Assembly: GCA_028826165.1 (NCBI GenBank)
Contig: JAPDFW010000025.1
Coordinates: 1 to 64,000 of the forward strand
DNA: 64,000 bases
Reading direction: 5' to 3'
Source: Anaeramoeba ignava
Taxonomy: Eukaryota; Metamonada; Anaeramoebidae
Shown: in pieces, positions 33,382 to 45,588 of the stretch
How the letters are laid out: each line of letters opens with the position of its first letter
Position numbering within the stretch: position 1 is the first letter of the stretch
Translations under genes and position numbers: made by a program
The notes under the pieces: model-generated
What the model saw: the letters and a program-made list of their open reading frames with translations, nothing else
What the model was told of the DNA's origin: nothing
Database searches by the model: none

Positions 33382-36300
33382 ATGAGTTCAAAAAATGAAT
33401 CAAATTCACTTGGAGTTGCAATAAGGTTTGTAATTTTTAATTTTTAATTTTAATTTTTAATTTTTAAATTTTTATTTTTAATTTTAAAAAGACTTAGACC
33501 TTTAATGGGAAATGAAAAAAATAATCCCAAAATTGTTGAAATTCTTAATGATCAAATTGTTTTATTTGATCCTCCAACAGAAAAAGAGAATGAACTTAAT
33601 TCTCATTCAAATGGACATCGTGTAAGAATCAATTTCCAAATCAATTTTTAAATCTAAATCTAAATCTAAATCTAAATCTAAATCAATTTCTAAATCTAAA
33701 TCAATTTCTAAATCTAAATCAATTTCTAAATCTAAATCAATTTCTAAATCTAAATCAATTTCTAAATCTAAATCAATTTCCAAATCTAAATCAATTTTAA
33801 TTTCTAAATCTAAATCAATTTCCAAATCCAAATCAATTTCCAAATCTAAATCAATTTTAATTTCTAAATCAATTTCCAAATCTAAATCAATTTCCAAATC
33901 CAAATCAATTTTAATTTCTAAATCAATTTTAATTTCCAAATCTAAATCAATTTCTAAATCTAAATCCAAATCAATTTCAAAATCTAAATATAAATCAATT
34001 TCTAAATATAAATCAATTTCTAAATATAAATCAATTTCTAAATCTAAATCAATTTCCAAATCTAAATCTAAATCAATTTCCAAATCTAAATCAATTTCCA
34101 AATCTAAATCAATTTCAATTTCCAAATCTAAATCAATTTCCAAATCTAAATCAATTTCTAAATCTAAATTAATTTCCAAATCCAAATCAATTTCTAAATC
34201 TAAATCCAAATCAATTTCCAAATCAATTCCAAATCTAAATCTAAATCAATTTCTAAATCTAAATCAATTTCCAAATCTAAATCTAAATCAATTTTAATTT
34301 CCAAATCTAAATAAATTTCAAAATCTAAATCAATTTCCAAATCCAAATCAATTTCCAAATCTAAATCTAAATCAATTTCCAAATCTAAATCAATTTCCAA
34401 ATCCAAATCAATTTCTAAATAAATTTCAAAATCTAAATCTAAATCAATTTCCAAATCTAAATCTATTTCCAAATCTAAATCTAAATCAATTTCCAAATCC
34501 AAATCAATTTCTAAATAAATTTCAAAATCTAAATCTAAATCAATTTCCAAATCTAAATCAATTTCCAAATCTAAATCAATTTCCAAATCTAAATCTAAAT
34601 CTAAATCAATTTCTAAATCAATTTCCAAATCTAAATCAATTTCCAAATCTAAATCAATTTCCAAATCTAAATCAATTTCTAAATCTAAATCTAAATCAAT
34701 TTCCAAATCTAAATCTATTTCCAAATCTAAATCTAAATCAATTTTAAAAAAAAATAATAAAAAGAGAGGATGCAGAGACAAAAAATTCTACTTTGATTAC
34801 GCCGCTCATGAACACATCTCCCAAATGGAATTTTACGAAAAAACAGCGAAAAAAATGATTGAAGAAGATGGAGGACTTTTTGATGGATTTAACGTAACAA
34901 TATTTGCATATGGAGCAACAGGAGCGGGAAAAAGCTTACGAAACAACGCCACAGTATACACACCAAGCGGACCCAAAAAGAACGGGGAACTCAAAGCCGG
35001 AGAACTCATATGCACACCGTTTGGGAAAACAAGTCGGATTGTGGAAGTCTTCCCGCAAGGCAAACTTGATATATACCGAATCCACTTCCAAAATGGTGAT
35101 TTCGTGGATTGTAGTGAAGACCATTTGTGGAACATCAACGACCATAAGTTCTCCCATAAAGATGTTCTCGTTGATACACGTTACATCATCGATAATATAG
35201 AACCAAACCGCTTTTCTGTTTCTGTTCCTGATCCTGTCCAATTTTATCACTCAAATGTTTCAGTTGATCCTCTTTTATTGATTTTTTTCTTGCTTTTTGG
35301 ATCTTCTAATGATTCTAATATTTCCTTCAATTTTGATGGCAAATTCTTGTTTTTATTCGAGCAAATTTACCACAAAAATGTCAATCAAATCAAAAATGAT
35401 TTTCAAATTTCAAAATTGATTAATCAAGAAAATCAAGCATGCACTTTTTCTCTCAATCCACGAAAAATACATGGATTACAAAAAACAGCCTTTTTTCAAG
35501 CCCTATCTCAACTCTCATTGGCAGGAAAGAAGCGCCAAGAAATGTTTATTCCTTCTGATTATTTGTACAACTCCATCGATATCCGATTGTCTCTTTTAAA
35601 AAGTTTATTAGAAATTTTCAGAAAAAAAGAAAATCAAATTGAATCAGATTTTGAGCACAAAATCACTTTGAAATCTCATCAATTCGCAAATGATTTCAAG
35701 ACAATGATCCAATCATTGGGGGGTATTTGCAGGATACACAGAAAGGAAGAAGAAGAAAAATTTGAATGTGTTTTTTGGATTAGTAAGACATTGTGTGAAG
35801 AGAAGGAAGGAGATGGTGGGAGAGTAGTTGCAGAAGCGAATAAGAGGAAGAGAGAAGTTGTAAGAAGAATTGTGCGCGTGGAGCATGTTGGGAAGGATGA
35901 TTGTCAGTGTATTCTGATCGATGATCCAAAACATTTATATTTAACTGATAATTTCATAGCAACTCATAATACATACACGATGATGGGGTGCAGAGCGAAC
36001 GAGAAGCCTGGGATCATGTATCTTGCGATGAAAAGCCTGTATGAGAAAATCGCGATGAAGAAAGAAAACTGCAATTTCAAAGTGACTGTATCATATCTTG
36101 AGATTTACAAGGAGCGAATCCGAGATCTTCTGAATCCTGAAACGGAATCAAGTTTACTGGATATTCGGGAAGACAGTGTGAAGGGTGTAACGGTCGTGAA
36201 TCTGAAGGAAGAAAAACCTGAATCTGTTGATGAGGTGATGGAGATCTTGAACCGGGGTAACAAGAACCGGACACAATCACGCACTGAAGCAAACGAGGTT

Positions 36301-37791
36301 TCCTCACGTTCACACGCCGTTTTGCAAATAGTAGTGGAGATGGCTGCCCAGAAATCGGACGGGTTCACAACAAATGTAAAAACCGCCAAGTTGTGTTTGA
36401 TTGATTTGGCTGGATCTGAGCGCAGTTCCAAAAACAAAGGAGATCGTCTTATCGAAGGAGCAAAAATCAACAAGTCGCTTCTTTCTCTTGGAAATTGCAT
36501 CAACGCACTTGCTTCTTCCAAAGGGAACGGTTTTGTTCCTTATCGAGACTCCAAGTTGACGCGGCTGCTTAAGGACTCTCTTGGCGGAAATTGCAAGACG
36601 CTGATGATTGCTAATATAAGTGGATCTTTTTTGCATTATGATGACACTTTCAATACTCTTGTTTATGCTTCTCGAGCCTCGAAGATTAGAACTACTCCTA
36701 GCTGCAATACCTCGAGTGTTACTGCGCATATCTCTGAGTTTATGGGAATGATTAATTCCTTGAGACAGGAGAATACTGAACTGAAGGAGAAAATTCGCAA
36801 GATGGAAAGTGGTGGAGATTCTCTTCAAACTACTCAAACTAAGAATCCAGTTATTATTGAACGAGGTAATTTTTATATTAAAAAAAAAAAAAGACATCAA
36901 CATGACATGAAGTAAATTTATCTTTTTTTCTTTTATTTTTTGATCCAAAAAAAAAAAACAAAACAATTAGATTTGTCAAAATTCTCAAATTTATTCTCTC
37001 GAATACTCCAATTCAAAAAACAAAAAGAAAAAACCAAAATGGATATTCTCTCGCTTCAAATTGATTCTCTCAAAAATCATAATTTGCAATACAATCAAAT
37101 CAACCAACTCAAGCTCAAACAATCCCAAATAAAATCCCAAATAAAAAACACTTACGAACAAATAGAAGAAGAAAAATCAAAACAAGAAGAAGATTTGGAA
37201 TCAGATCCATTTTTTTCTCAAAAATTGGAGTTTTTGGAAACTAAGAATAAACTAGATATCAAAAACGAGGTACTTTTAACACACAAAAAGCAAATCCAAG
37301 AATGCGAAACATTCAGGAAGTTGTTTTTTGATCAACTTGATTCTTTGTGTTCTGATTCACAAGTTTCTAAATCTATTCAACATAAAATCAACAATATCAA
37401 ATCTGAATGGCCAAAAATTTCTTTCATTTCGAAATCACCCAAAAAAGAGAAAACAGAGCAATCGGAACAAACTCAATTCAAAAAAATTGAAGAGAATTTT
37501 CTTAATTCTCCTCAAGTTTTATTTGGATCTAACAAATCAAATCGAAAAAGATTAAATGAATATAATTCAAATGATAAAGAAAATCAAAATCCAAATTTGA
37601 TTTCCAAAAAAAATAATATTTCATCAAAAAAATTTGAAATGAAACGTCCCAAATTCCGTTTACCTAAAAAAGGGAAAAATAAAATACAAGCACCAATGGG
37701 GCAACTTAAGTCATATAATCTTAAAACAAAAGGGAATGCGATATCAAACAGAAATAGTCAACCAACTCAAAAAATAAGTACAAAGAATTAA
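33382..37791 (+). CDS. Kinesin (kinesin-8-like) interrupted by an intein in the P-loop
   Basis: Exons 33382-33425, 33492-33621, 34765-36865 and 36971-37791 give a 1031-residue precursor and a 685-residue mature kinesin once the intein is removed. Motor landmarks: VAIRLRPL, FNVTIFAYGATGAGK, then (after the intein) TYTMMG, YLEIYKERIRDLL, NEVSSRSHAVLQ (switch I), DLAGSERS (switch II) and LLKDSLGGNCKT. GATGAGKTYTM and PGIMYLAMKSLYEKI resemble kinesin-8 (Kip3/KIF18/19), plus-end-directed microtubule depolymerising motors. After the motor come a short coiled coil (HISEFMGMINSLRQENTELKEKI) and a basic, disordered tail. The intein splits the Walker A motif between Lys114 and Thr461, so the precursor cannot bind ATP normally until it is spliced. 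Confidence 0.9.
33622..34764. repeat. Kinesin intron 2, AAATCTAAATCAATTTC microsatellite
   Basis: A 1143-nt intron (donor GTAAGA, acceptor AAAAG before AGAGGATGC) consisting of AAATCTAAATCAATTTCC units. The long minus-strand frames in it (Asp-Leu-Glu-Ile strings) are repeat shadows. Confidence 0.85.
34933..35970 (+). mobile_element. Intein (346 aa) in the kinesin Walker A motif
   Basis: The insert starts with Ser1 right after the P-loop Lys and ends in His345-Asn346 followed by Thr+1, the classical junction residues of a class 1 intein. Block A: SLRNNATVYTPSGPKKNGEL with KAGE after it. Block B: CSEDHLW with His64. Blocks F and G: DDPKHLYLTDNFIATHN. Removing it leaves GATGAGKTYTMMG, a perfect kinesin P-loop. 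Between blocks B and F lies a decayed DOD (LAGLIDADG) homing endonuclease: block C reads DPLLLIFFLLFGSS and block D reads IPSDYLYNSIDIRLSLL followed by KSLLEIFRKK, both without the catalytic acidic residues. Splicing should be intact, homing dead. The motifs and site (GK/S-T of a P-loop) resemble inteins of phage and viral ATPases. Confidence 0.92.
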
Positions 37792-37859
37792 CTTAAAAAT
37801 TAAATTAAATTAAATTAAATCTTTTTCTTTCTTTCTGTTTTAAATAAATAAATAAAAAA

Positions 37860-40140
37860 ATAAAAAAATAAAAAGTGGAACAAATAATTTTAAATTGAAT
37901 TAAATTGAATTAAATATAAATTAAAATAAATTAAATTCTTGTTATTTTTTAAATAAATAAAAAGTGGAACAAATAATTTTAAATTAAATTGAATAATTAA
38001 ATTAAATTAAATTGAATTAAATTAAATTAAATTAAATTCTAGTTATTTTTTAAATAAATAAAAAGTGGAACAAATAATTTTGAATTAAATTAAAATAAGA
38101 ATTAAATTAAATTCTTGTTATTTTTTAAATAAATAAAAAGTGGAACAAATAATTTTGAATTAAATTAAATATAAATAAATTAAATTCTTGTTATTTTTTA
38201 AATAAATAAAAAGTGGAACAAATAATTTTGAATTAAATTAAATATAAATAAATTAAAATCTAGTTATTTTTTAAATAAATAAAAAGTGGAACAAATAATT
38301 TTGAATTAAATTGAATTGAAATAAATTAAATTATTGTTATGTTTTAAATAAATAAAAAGTGGAACAAATAATTTTGAATTAAATTAAATTAAATTAAATT
38401 GAATAATTAAATTAAATTAAATTAAATTAAATTAAATTTAAAGTTTTAAAATAAATAAAAAAGTGGAACAAATAATTTTGAATTAAATTAAATTAAATTA
38501 AATTAAAATATAAAAATATATTAAATTCTTGTTATTTTTTAAATAAATAAAAAGTGGAACAAATAATTTTGAATTAAATTAAATATAAATAATAAATTAA
38601 ATTAAATTGAATTAAATTAAATATAAATAATAAATTAAATTAAATTGAATTAAATTCTAGTTATGTTTTAAATAAATAAAAAGTGGAACAAATAATTTTG
38701 AATTAAATTGAATTAAATTAAAATAAATAAATTAAAATCTAGTTATTTTTAAATAAAAATAAAAAGTGGAACAAATAATTTTAAATTAAATATAAATTAA
38801 ATTAAATTAAAATCTAGTTATTTTTTAAATAAATAAAAAGTGGAACAAATAATTTTAAATTAAATATAAATTAAATTAAATTAAAATCTAGTTATTTTTT
38901 AAATAAATAAAAAGTGGAACAAATAATTTTGAATTAAATTGAATTAAAATAAATTAAATTCTTGTTATTTTTTAAATAAATAAAAAGTGGAACAAATAAT
39001 TTTTAAATTAAATTAAATTGAATTAAATTGAATTAAATTAAATTAAATATAAATTAAATTAAATTCTTGTTATTTTTTAAATAAATAAAAAGTGGAACAA
39101 ATAATTTTGAATTAAATTAAATTGAATAATTAAATTAAATTAAAATCTAGTTATTTTTTAAATAAATAAAAAGTGGAACAAATAATATTAAATTAAATTA
39201 AATATAAATAATAAATTGAATTAAATTGAATTAAATTAAATTAAATTGAATTAAATTCTAGTTATGTTTTAAATAAATAAAAAATGGAACAAATAATTTT
39301 GAATTAAATATAAATTGAAATAAATTAAATTCTTTTTATTTTTTAAATAAATAAAAAGTGGAACAAATAATTTTGAATTAAATTGAATTAAATTGAATTA
39401 AAATCTAGTTATTTTTTAAATAAATAAAAAGTGGAACAAATAATTTTGAATTAAATATAAATTAAATTGAATTAAAAATTAAATTAAATTAAATTCTTGT
39501 TATTTTTTAAATAAATAAAAAGTGGAACAAATAATTTTGAATTAAATTAAATTGAATAATTAAATTGAATTAAATTCTTGTTATTTTTTAAATAAATAAA
39601 AAGTGGAACAAATAATTTTAAATTAAATTAAATTGAATTAAATTAAATTAAATTAAATTAAATTCTAGTTATTTTTAAATAAATAAATAAATAAAAAGTG
39701 GAACAAATAATTTTGAATTAAATTAAATATAATTAAATTAAAATCTAGTTATGTTTTAAATAAATAAAAAGTGGAACAAATAATTTTTGAATTAAATTAA
39801 ATTGAATAATTAAATTAAATTAAAATCTTGTTATGTTTTAAATAAATAAAAAGTGGAACAAATAATTTTAAATTAAATTAAATTAAATTAAATTAAATTC
39901 TTGTTATGTTTTAAATAAATAAAAAGTGGAATAAATAATTTTAAATTAAATTAAATATAAATAATAAATTAAATTAAATTAAATTAAATTAAAATATAAA
40001 AATATATTAAAATCTTGTTATTTTTTAAATAAATAAAAAGTGGAACAAATAATTTTGAATTAAATTAAATTAAAATAAATTAAATTCTTGTTATTTTTTA
40101 AATAAATAAAAAGTGGAACAAATAATTTTAAATTAAAATA
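37860..40140. repeat. Satellite B: 27 tandem copies headed by AAAAAGTGGAACAAATAATT
   Basis: I count 27 copies of AAAAAGTGGAACAAATAATT followed by variable AATTAAATTAAA-type filler and TTCTTGTTATTTTTTAAATA or TTCTAGTTATTTTTTAAATA. Spacing runs from about 73 to over 130 bp. One copy has ATGGAAC and one GTGGAAT. The GTGGAA head is shared with satellite A, but the filler is not. It lies between the kinesin stop and the first FAD oxidoreductase gene. Confidence 0.9.
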
Positions 40141-40318
40141 TAAATTAGTAATTATTTTAAAAATTTAATATATAATTACTCATGATGATTCACTTTTTTT
40201 AATAATGATGAGTCAATTTTTTTAATTAAAAAAAAAAAAAAAATAAAAATAAAATAAAAAAATAAAAATAAAAAAAATTTTTTTTTTAATTAATTTCATT
40301 TTTCTAAAATTTTCTTTA
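40141..40318. promoter_or_regulatory. Region upstream of FAD oxidoreductase copy A
   Basis: AT-rich, with long A and T runs and a TTTCATTTTTCTAAAATTTT tract just before the ATG at 40319. No other gene is seen. Confidence 0.35.
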
Positions 40319-41904
40319 ATGATTTCGAGTTTAATTAAAAAACAACAAACAAAACCAAAACCAATTCCATTAACAAAAACACTTTTGAAAGCATTTAGTG
40401 TAAGATCAAAAGAAAATAAGAAAGAAAATAATAAAATTAAATAATAAAATAAAAGAAAAGAAAATATAAAAGAAAATATCAAAAAAGAATTCATAAACAA
40501 TTCCAACACAACAAAATAATAAAAGAATAGAAAGAAAAAGATTTAAAAATATAATTAAAAAAATGATAAAAATAATAATAATAAAAAAAAATTTTTTTTT
40601 ATAATTGAATAACAAGTTGACATTAACAAATTGATTTAATAATTATTTTAAAAAATACTTTTTATTTTTTTGACATAATTTAAATTTTAATTTTAAATTT
40701 TTAATTTTAATTTGATTTTTGATTTTTATTTATAAAAAAAAAGACCCAAACAAACTTTGATACAATCATTATTGGAGCTGGTTCAATCGGTGTTCCAACT
40801 GCAATGGAACTCCAAGAAGCAGGACTCAAAGTTCTTGTTCTTGATAAACGAGCATCACCAGGTCAAGGAGACAACAAATGCGCAATTGGAGGAATTCGAG
40901 CAACACATTCAAACGCATCAAAAATACTTTCAGGATTAAGATCATTAAAAATATTCTCACAATGGAAAGAAAAACACGGATTTGAAATAGAATGGAAAAA
41001 GGGAGGATATTTATTTCCAGTTTATCGAGAAGCGGAAGAAAAAGCGTTGAAATCAATTTTGCCGATTCAACAATCATTTGGGATGGAAATAGACTTTGTA
41101 AGTGCGGATCGAGTGAAAGAATTAGTACCAGGAATTAACGAAAACGGATTACGAGGAGGAACATGGTCACCAAACGATGGTTCAGCATCACCAATGCTTT
41201 CATCATTAGGATTTTATAAATATGCAACCGAACTTGGAGCACAATTTCATTTCAAAGAAGAAGTGATTGAGTTTATAAGAGACAGTCACGGGGCGTTAAC
41301 AGGAGTTAAAACAGCACTTGGAACATATCACGCACCAATCATCATTGACGCAGCAGGAGCTGCATCACCAAAACTAATGAAACAAATTGGATTGAACCTT
41401 CCTGTCGAACCAGATTCGCACGAGGCTGGGATCACAGAACCCACCGAGAAATTCTTCTCCCCAATGGTTGTGGACATGCGACCAGGCAAGGGATCCAAAA
41501 ATTACTACTTCTACCAGAACATCCATGGTCAGGTCATCTTCTGCATAACACCCGATCCTGCTATAAAAGGTTTGGATCGCGAAGAAACTTCGGTCTTCCT
41601 TCCTCAGGTCTCTAAGCGAATCATCGATCTCCTCCCTCGTCTCGCTAATGTCCGTGTTCGTCGTACTTGGAGAGGATTATATCCTATGACCCCTGATGGT
41701 AACCCCCTTCTTGGTTGGAATAAAGAAGTCAAAGGTCTCTTTACTGCTACTGGTATGTGCGGTCAAGGCTATATGCTTGGCCCAGGTTATGCTACTGCTA
41801 TCAGAAGCGCTATTACTAAGAAGGAAATGAGCAAGGATGATAATACTATTCTTTCTGCTGCTGACCCCCATAGAACCTTCCAGGGAACTGAAATTTTCAA
41901 ATAA
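40319..41904 (+). CDS. FAD-dependent oxidoreductase (DAO family), copy A
   Basis: Two exons, 40319-40399 and 40744-41904, phase 0, 413 residues. Exon 1 encodes 27 residues that look like an organelle presequence (MISSLIKKQQTKPKPIPLTK, basic, no acidic residue). Exon 2 starts at the Rossmann FAD-binding strand: TIIIGAGSIGVPTAMELQEAG, with GxGxxG at 38-43. Family features of D-amino-acid/sarcosine-oxidase-like enzymes follow: GGIRATHS, the late TWRGLYPMTPDGNPLLGW, and CGQGYMLGPGYA. Substrate cannot be read from sequence; amine or amino-acid oxidation is the family expectation. A near-identical copy lies 5.3 kb downstream. Targeting to a mitochondrion-related organelle is inferred. Confidence 0.85.
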
Positions 41905-42139
41905 TTTTTTTGTTCCTCTTTTTTTTTTGCTTTTTTCTCTTTTCTCTTTTTCATTTTCGCCTTTTTAGTTCTTTTTTTAACTCTTGGGTGACATTGACTT
42001 TTCTCAATTACATTCAATTTAATTCCTATTTTTTTTTTCTTTTTCTTTTCTTTTTCTTTTTCTTTTTCTTTAAAATTTCTTTGATAAAACGTCTTGATAA
42101 ACCGGAAATTTTTCAATTCAATTTTTTTTTTCATTTAAA

Positions 42140-45130
42140 ACTCAATTCCATTTAATAATCAATTTAATAATCAATTTAATAATTAATTTAATAATCAATT
42201 TAATAATAAATTTAATAATCAATTTCAAATCAAGTTAATAATCAATTTAATAATTAATTTAATAATCAATTTAATAATCAATTTAATAATCAATTTAATA
42301 ATCAATTTAATAATTAATTTAATAATTAATTTAATAAGTAAGTTAACAATCCAAATTTAAATATCAGTTTAACATTAATACAATAATAAATTTAATAATC
42401 AATTTAATAATTAATTTAATAATCAATTTAATAATTAATTTAATAATTAATTTAATAATAAATTTAATAATCAATTTAATAATAAATTTAATAATAAATT
42501 TAATAATCAATTTTAATAATCAATTTAATAATCAATTTAATAATCAATTTAATTTAATAATTAATTTTCTAAAATTTAAATCAATTAATATCAATTTAAT
42601 AATCAATTTAATAATCAATTTATTAATAATTTTTAAAATCAATTTAATAATCAATTTAATAATAAAAAATTTTAATCAATTTAATAATCAATTTAATAAT
42701 AATCAATTTTAATAATCAATTTAATAATCATTTTTAATTTAATAATCAATTTTAATAATTTAATTTAATTTAATAATCAATTTTAATTAATTTAATCAAA
42801 TTTAATAATAAATTTAATAATCAATTTAATAATAAATTTAATAATTAATTTAATAATTAATTTTAATAATTTATTCTAAAATCATTTAAAAATCAATTTC
42901 TAAATCAATTCTAAATCAATTAATAAATCAATTTATAAATAAATTTCTAAATCAATTATAAATCAATTATAAATCAATTTAACCAAATCAGAAATAAAAT
43001 ATAAATCAATCCAAATCAATTCTAAAATCAATTATAAATCAATTCTAAATTTCTAAATCAATTTCAAATCAATTTAAATCAATTCTAAATCAATTTTAAA
43101 AGTAATTAATTTAATAATTAATTTAATAATCAATTTAATAATTTAATAATTAATTTAATAATCAAATTTAATAATCAATTTAATAATCAATTTTAATAAT
43201 CAATTTAATAATCAATTACCGTATAAATTTAATAATCAATTTTAATCAATTTTAATTAATCAATTAATAATTAATTTAATAATCAATTTTAATAATCAAT
43301 TTAATAATCAATTTAATAATCAATTTAATAATCAATTTAATAATCAATTTAATAATTAATTTAATAATCAAATTTAATAATCAATTTAATAATTCAATTT
43401 AATAATCAATTTAATAATCAATTTAATAATCAATTTAATAATTAATTTAATAATCAATTCAAAATCAATTTAATAATAAATTTAATAATTAATTTAATAA
43501 TTAACTAATAAATTTAATAATAAATTTAATAATCAATTTAATAATCAATTTAATAATCAATTTTAATAATCAATTTTAATAATAATTTAATTTAATAAAT
43601 CAATTTAATAATTAATTTAATAATAAAATTTAATTTAAAATTAATTTAATAATTAATTTAATAATCAATTTAATAATCAATTTAATAATAAATTTTAATA
43701 ATCAATTCAATAATCAATTTTTAATAATCAATTCCAAATAATCAATTTCAAATAATCAATTTTAATAATCAATTTAAAATCAATTTTACAATAAATTTTA
43801 ATAATCAATTTAATAAAAAATTTAACAATTCAATTTAATAATCAATTTAATAATCAATTTAATAATCAATTTTAATAATCAATTTTAATCAATTTAATAA
43901 AATTTAATAAATAAATTTAACCAATAATTAATTTAATAAAAATTTAATAATCAATTTAATAATCAATTTAATAATCAATTTAATAATCAATTTAATAATC
44001 AATTTAATAATCAATTTAATAATCAATTTAATAATCAATTATAATAATCAATTTAATTTAATCAAATTTAATCAATTTAAATTAATTTAATTTAATCAAT
44101 TTAATAATTAATTTAATCAATTTAATAATTAATTTAATAATCAATTTAATAATCAATTTAATAATCAATTTTTAATAATCAATTTAATAATCAATTTAAT
44201 AATCAATTTAATAATCAATTTAATAATCAAGTTAATAATCAATTTAATAATCAAAATTTTAATAATCAATTTTAATAATCAATTTAATAATCAATTTAAT
44301 AATCAATTTAATAAATCAATTTAATAATCAATTTAATAATTAATTTAATAATCAATTTAATAATAAATTTAATAATCAATTTAATAATTAATTTAATAAT
44401 TAATTTAATAATTAATTTAATAATTAATTTAATAATTAATTTAATAATCGAATTTAATAATTAATTTAATAATTAAATTTAAAAATCAATTTAATAATCA
44501 ATTTAATAATCAATTTATTAATTAATTTTAATAATCAATTTAATAATCAATTATAAATCAATTTTATAAATCAATTTATAAATCAATTTATAAATCAATT
44601 ATAAATCAATTATAAATCAATTCTAAATCAATTCTAAATCAATTTATAAATCAATTTATAAATCAATTATAAATCAATTAAATCATTATAAATCAATTTT
44701 AAAATCAATTTTAATAATTAAATTTAATAATTAATTTAATAATAAATTTAATAAGTAAGTTAATAAGTAATTTAACAATCCAAATTTAATAATCAATTTT
44801 AATAATCAATTTAATAATAAATTTAATAATCAATTCAATAATAAATTTAATAATTAATTTAATAATCAATTTAATAATTAATTTAATAATTAAGTTAACA
44901 ATCCAAATTTAATAATTAATTTAATAATTAATTTAATAATCAATTTAATAATTAATTTAATAATCAATTTAATAATTAATTTCATAATAAATTTAATAAT
45001 CAATTTAATAATCAATTTAATAATCAATTTAATAATCAATTCCAAATAAATTTAATAATTAATTTAATAATTAATTTAATAATTAATTTAATAAGTAAGT
45101 TAACAATCCAAATTTAAATATCATTTTAAC
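42140..45130. repeat. TTTAATAATCAA tandem array between the FAD gene copies
   Basis: Nearly 3 kb of imperfect 12-bp repeat (TTTAATAATCAA/TTTAATAATTAA), with patches of ATAAATCAATT near 42890-43080 and 44550-44700. Twice it includes a TTAACAATCCAAATTTAA(A)TATC segment (about 42343 and 45099), so the edges of the array are themselves repeated. No gene is seen. Confidence 0.8.
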
Positions 45131-45588
45131 ATTAATAAATAATTAAAATATTTACCTTTTCAATTCAAATGATAATGATAATAATAATGGAAATAATGAT
45201 GGCAAAAAATATTAATAGAAAAAATTAAATAGAAAAAATAAATTAATAAAAAGAATTTGGAATTGAAAGAAAATAAAATTTTTTTATTTGAGACTCCCCC
45301 AATTTAATTAAAAAAAAACAAAATCAAACCAAAAATAAGTAAAATCCAAACAAAAACTCAAAAAAAAGAATTGAAAAGTTTTTTTTATTTTTTGGAACAC
45401 TAAATTAACTTTCTTTTAATTATTTCAAAACAAAAAAATATTATATCAGTTCAATTACAAATCTCTTTTAAAAAAATGTTGGATAATTGTTACTCCCCCA
45501 TTTATAAAAAAAAAAGTTTAAAAGCAATCCAAAAAAAAAAAATTTTGATTCATTTCTTTTTTTTTTTTTTTTGTTTAAATTTATATCA
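45131..45588. promoter_or_regulatory. Region upstream of FAD oxidoreductase copy B
   Basis: Mixed AT-rich unique sequence, with two ACTCCCCCA words (45292 and 45492) that stand out in this AT-rich stretch. A TTCATTTCTTTTTTTTTTTT tract precedes the ATG at 45589. No gene is seen. Confidence 0.35.

Noticed and set aside
33607-34781. Two long minus-strand ORFs of Asp-Leu-Glu-Ile repeats
   Set aside because: They are translations of the AAATCTAAATCAATTTC repeat inside kinesin intron 2, whose splice sites and phases fit the kinesin frame on the other strand.
34936-36966. Minus-strand ORFs of 73-218 residues opposite the kinesin
   Set aside because: They are shadows of the well-supported kinesin and intein frame, with no recognisable domains.
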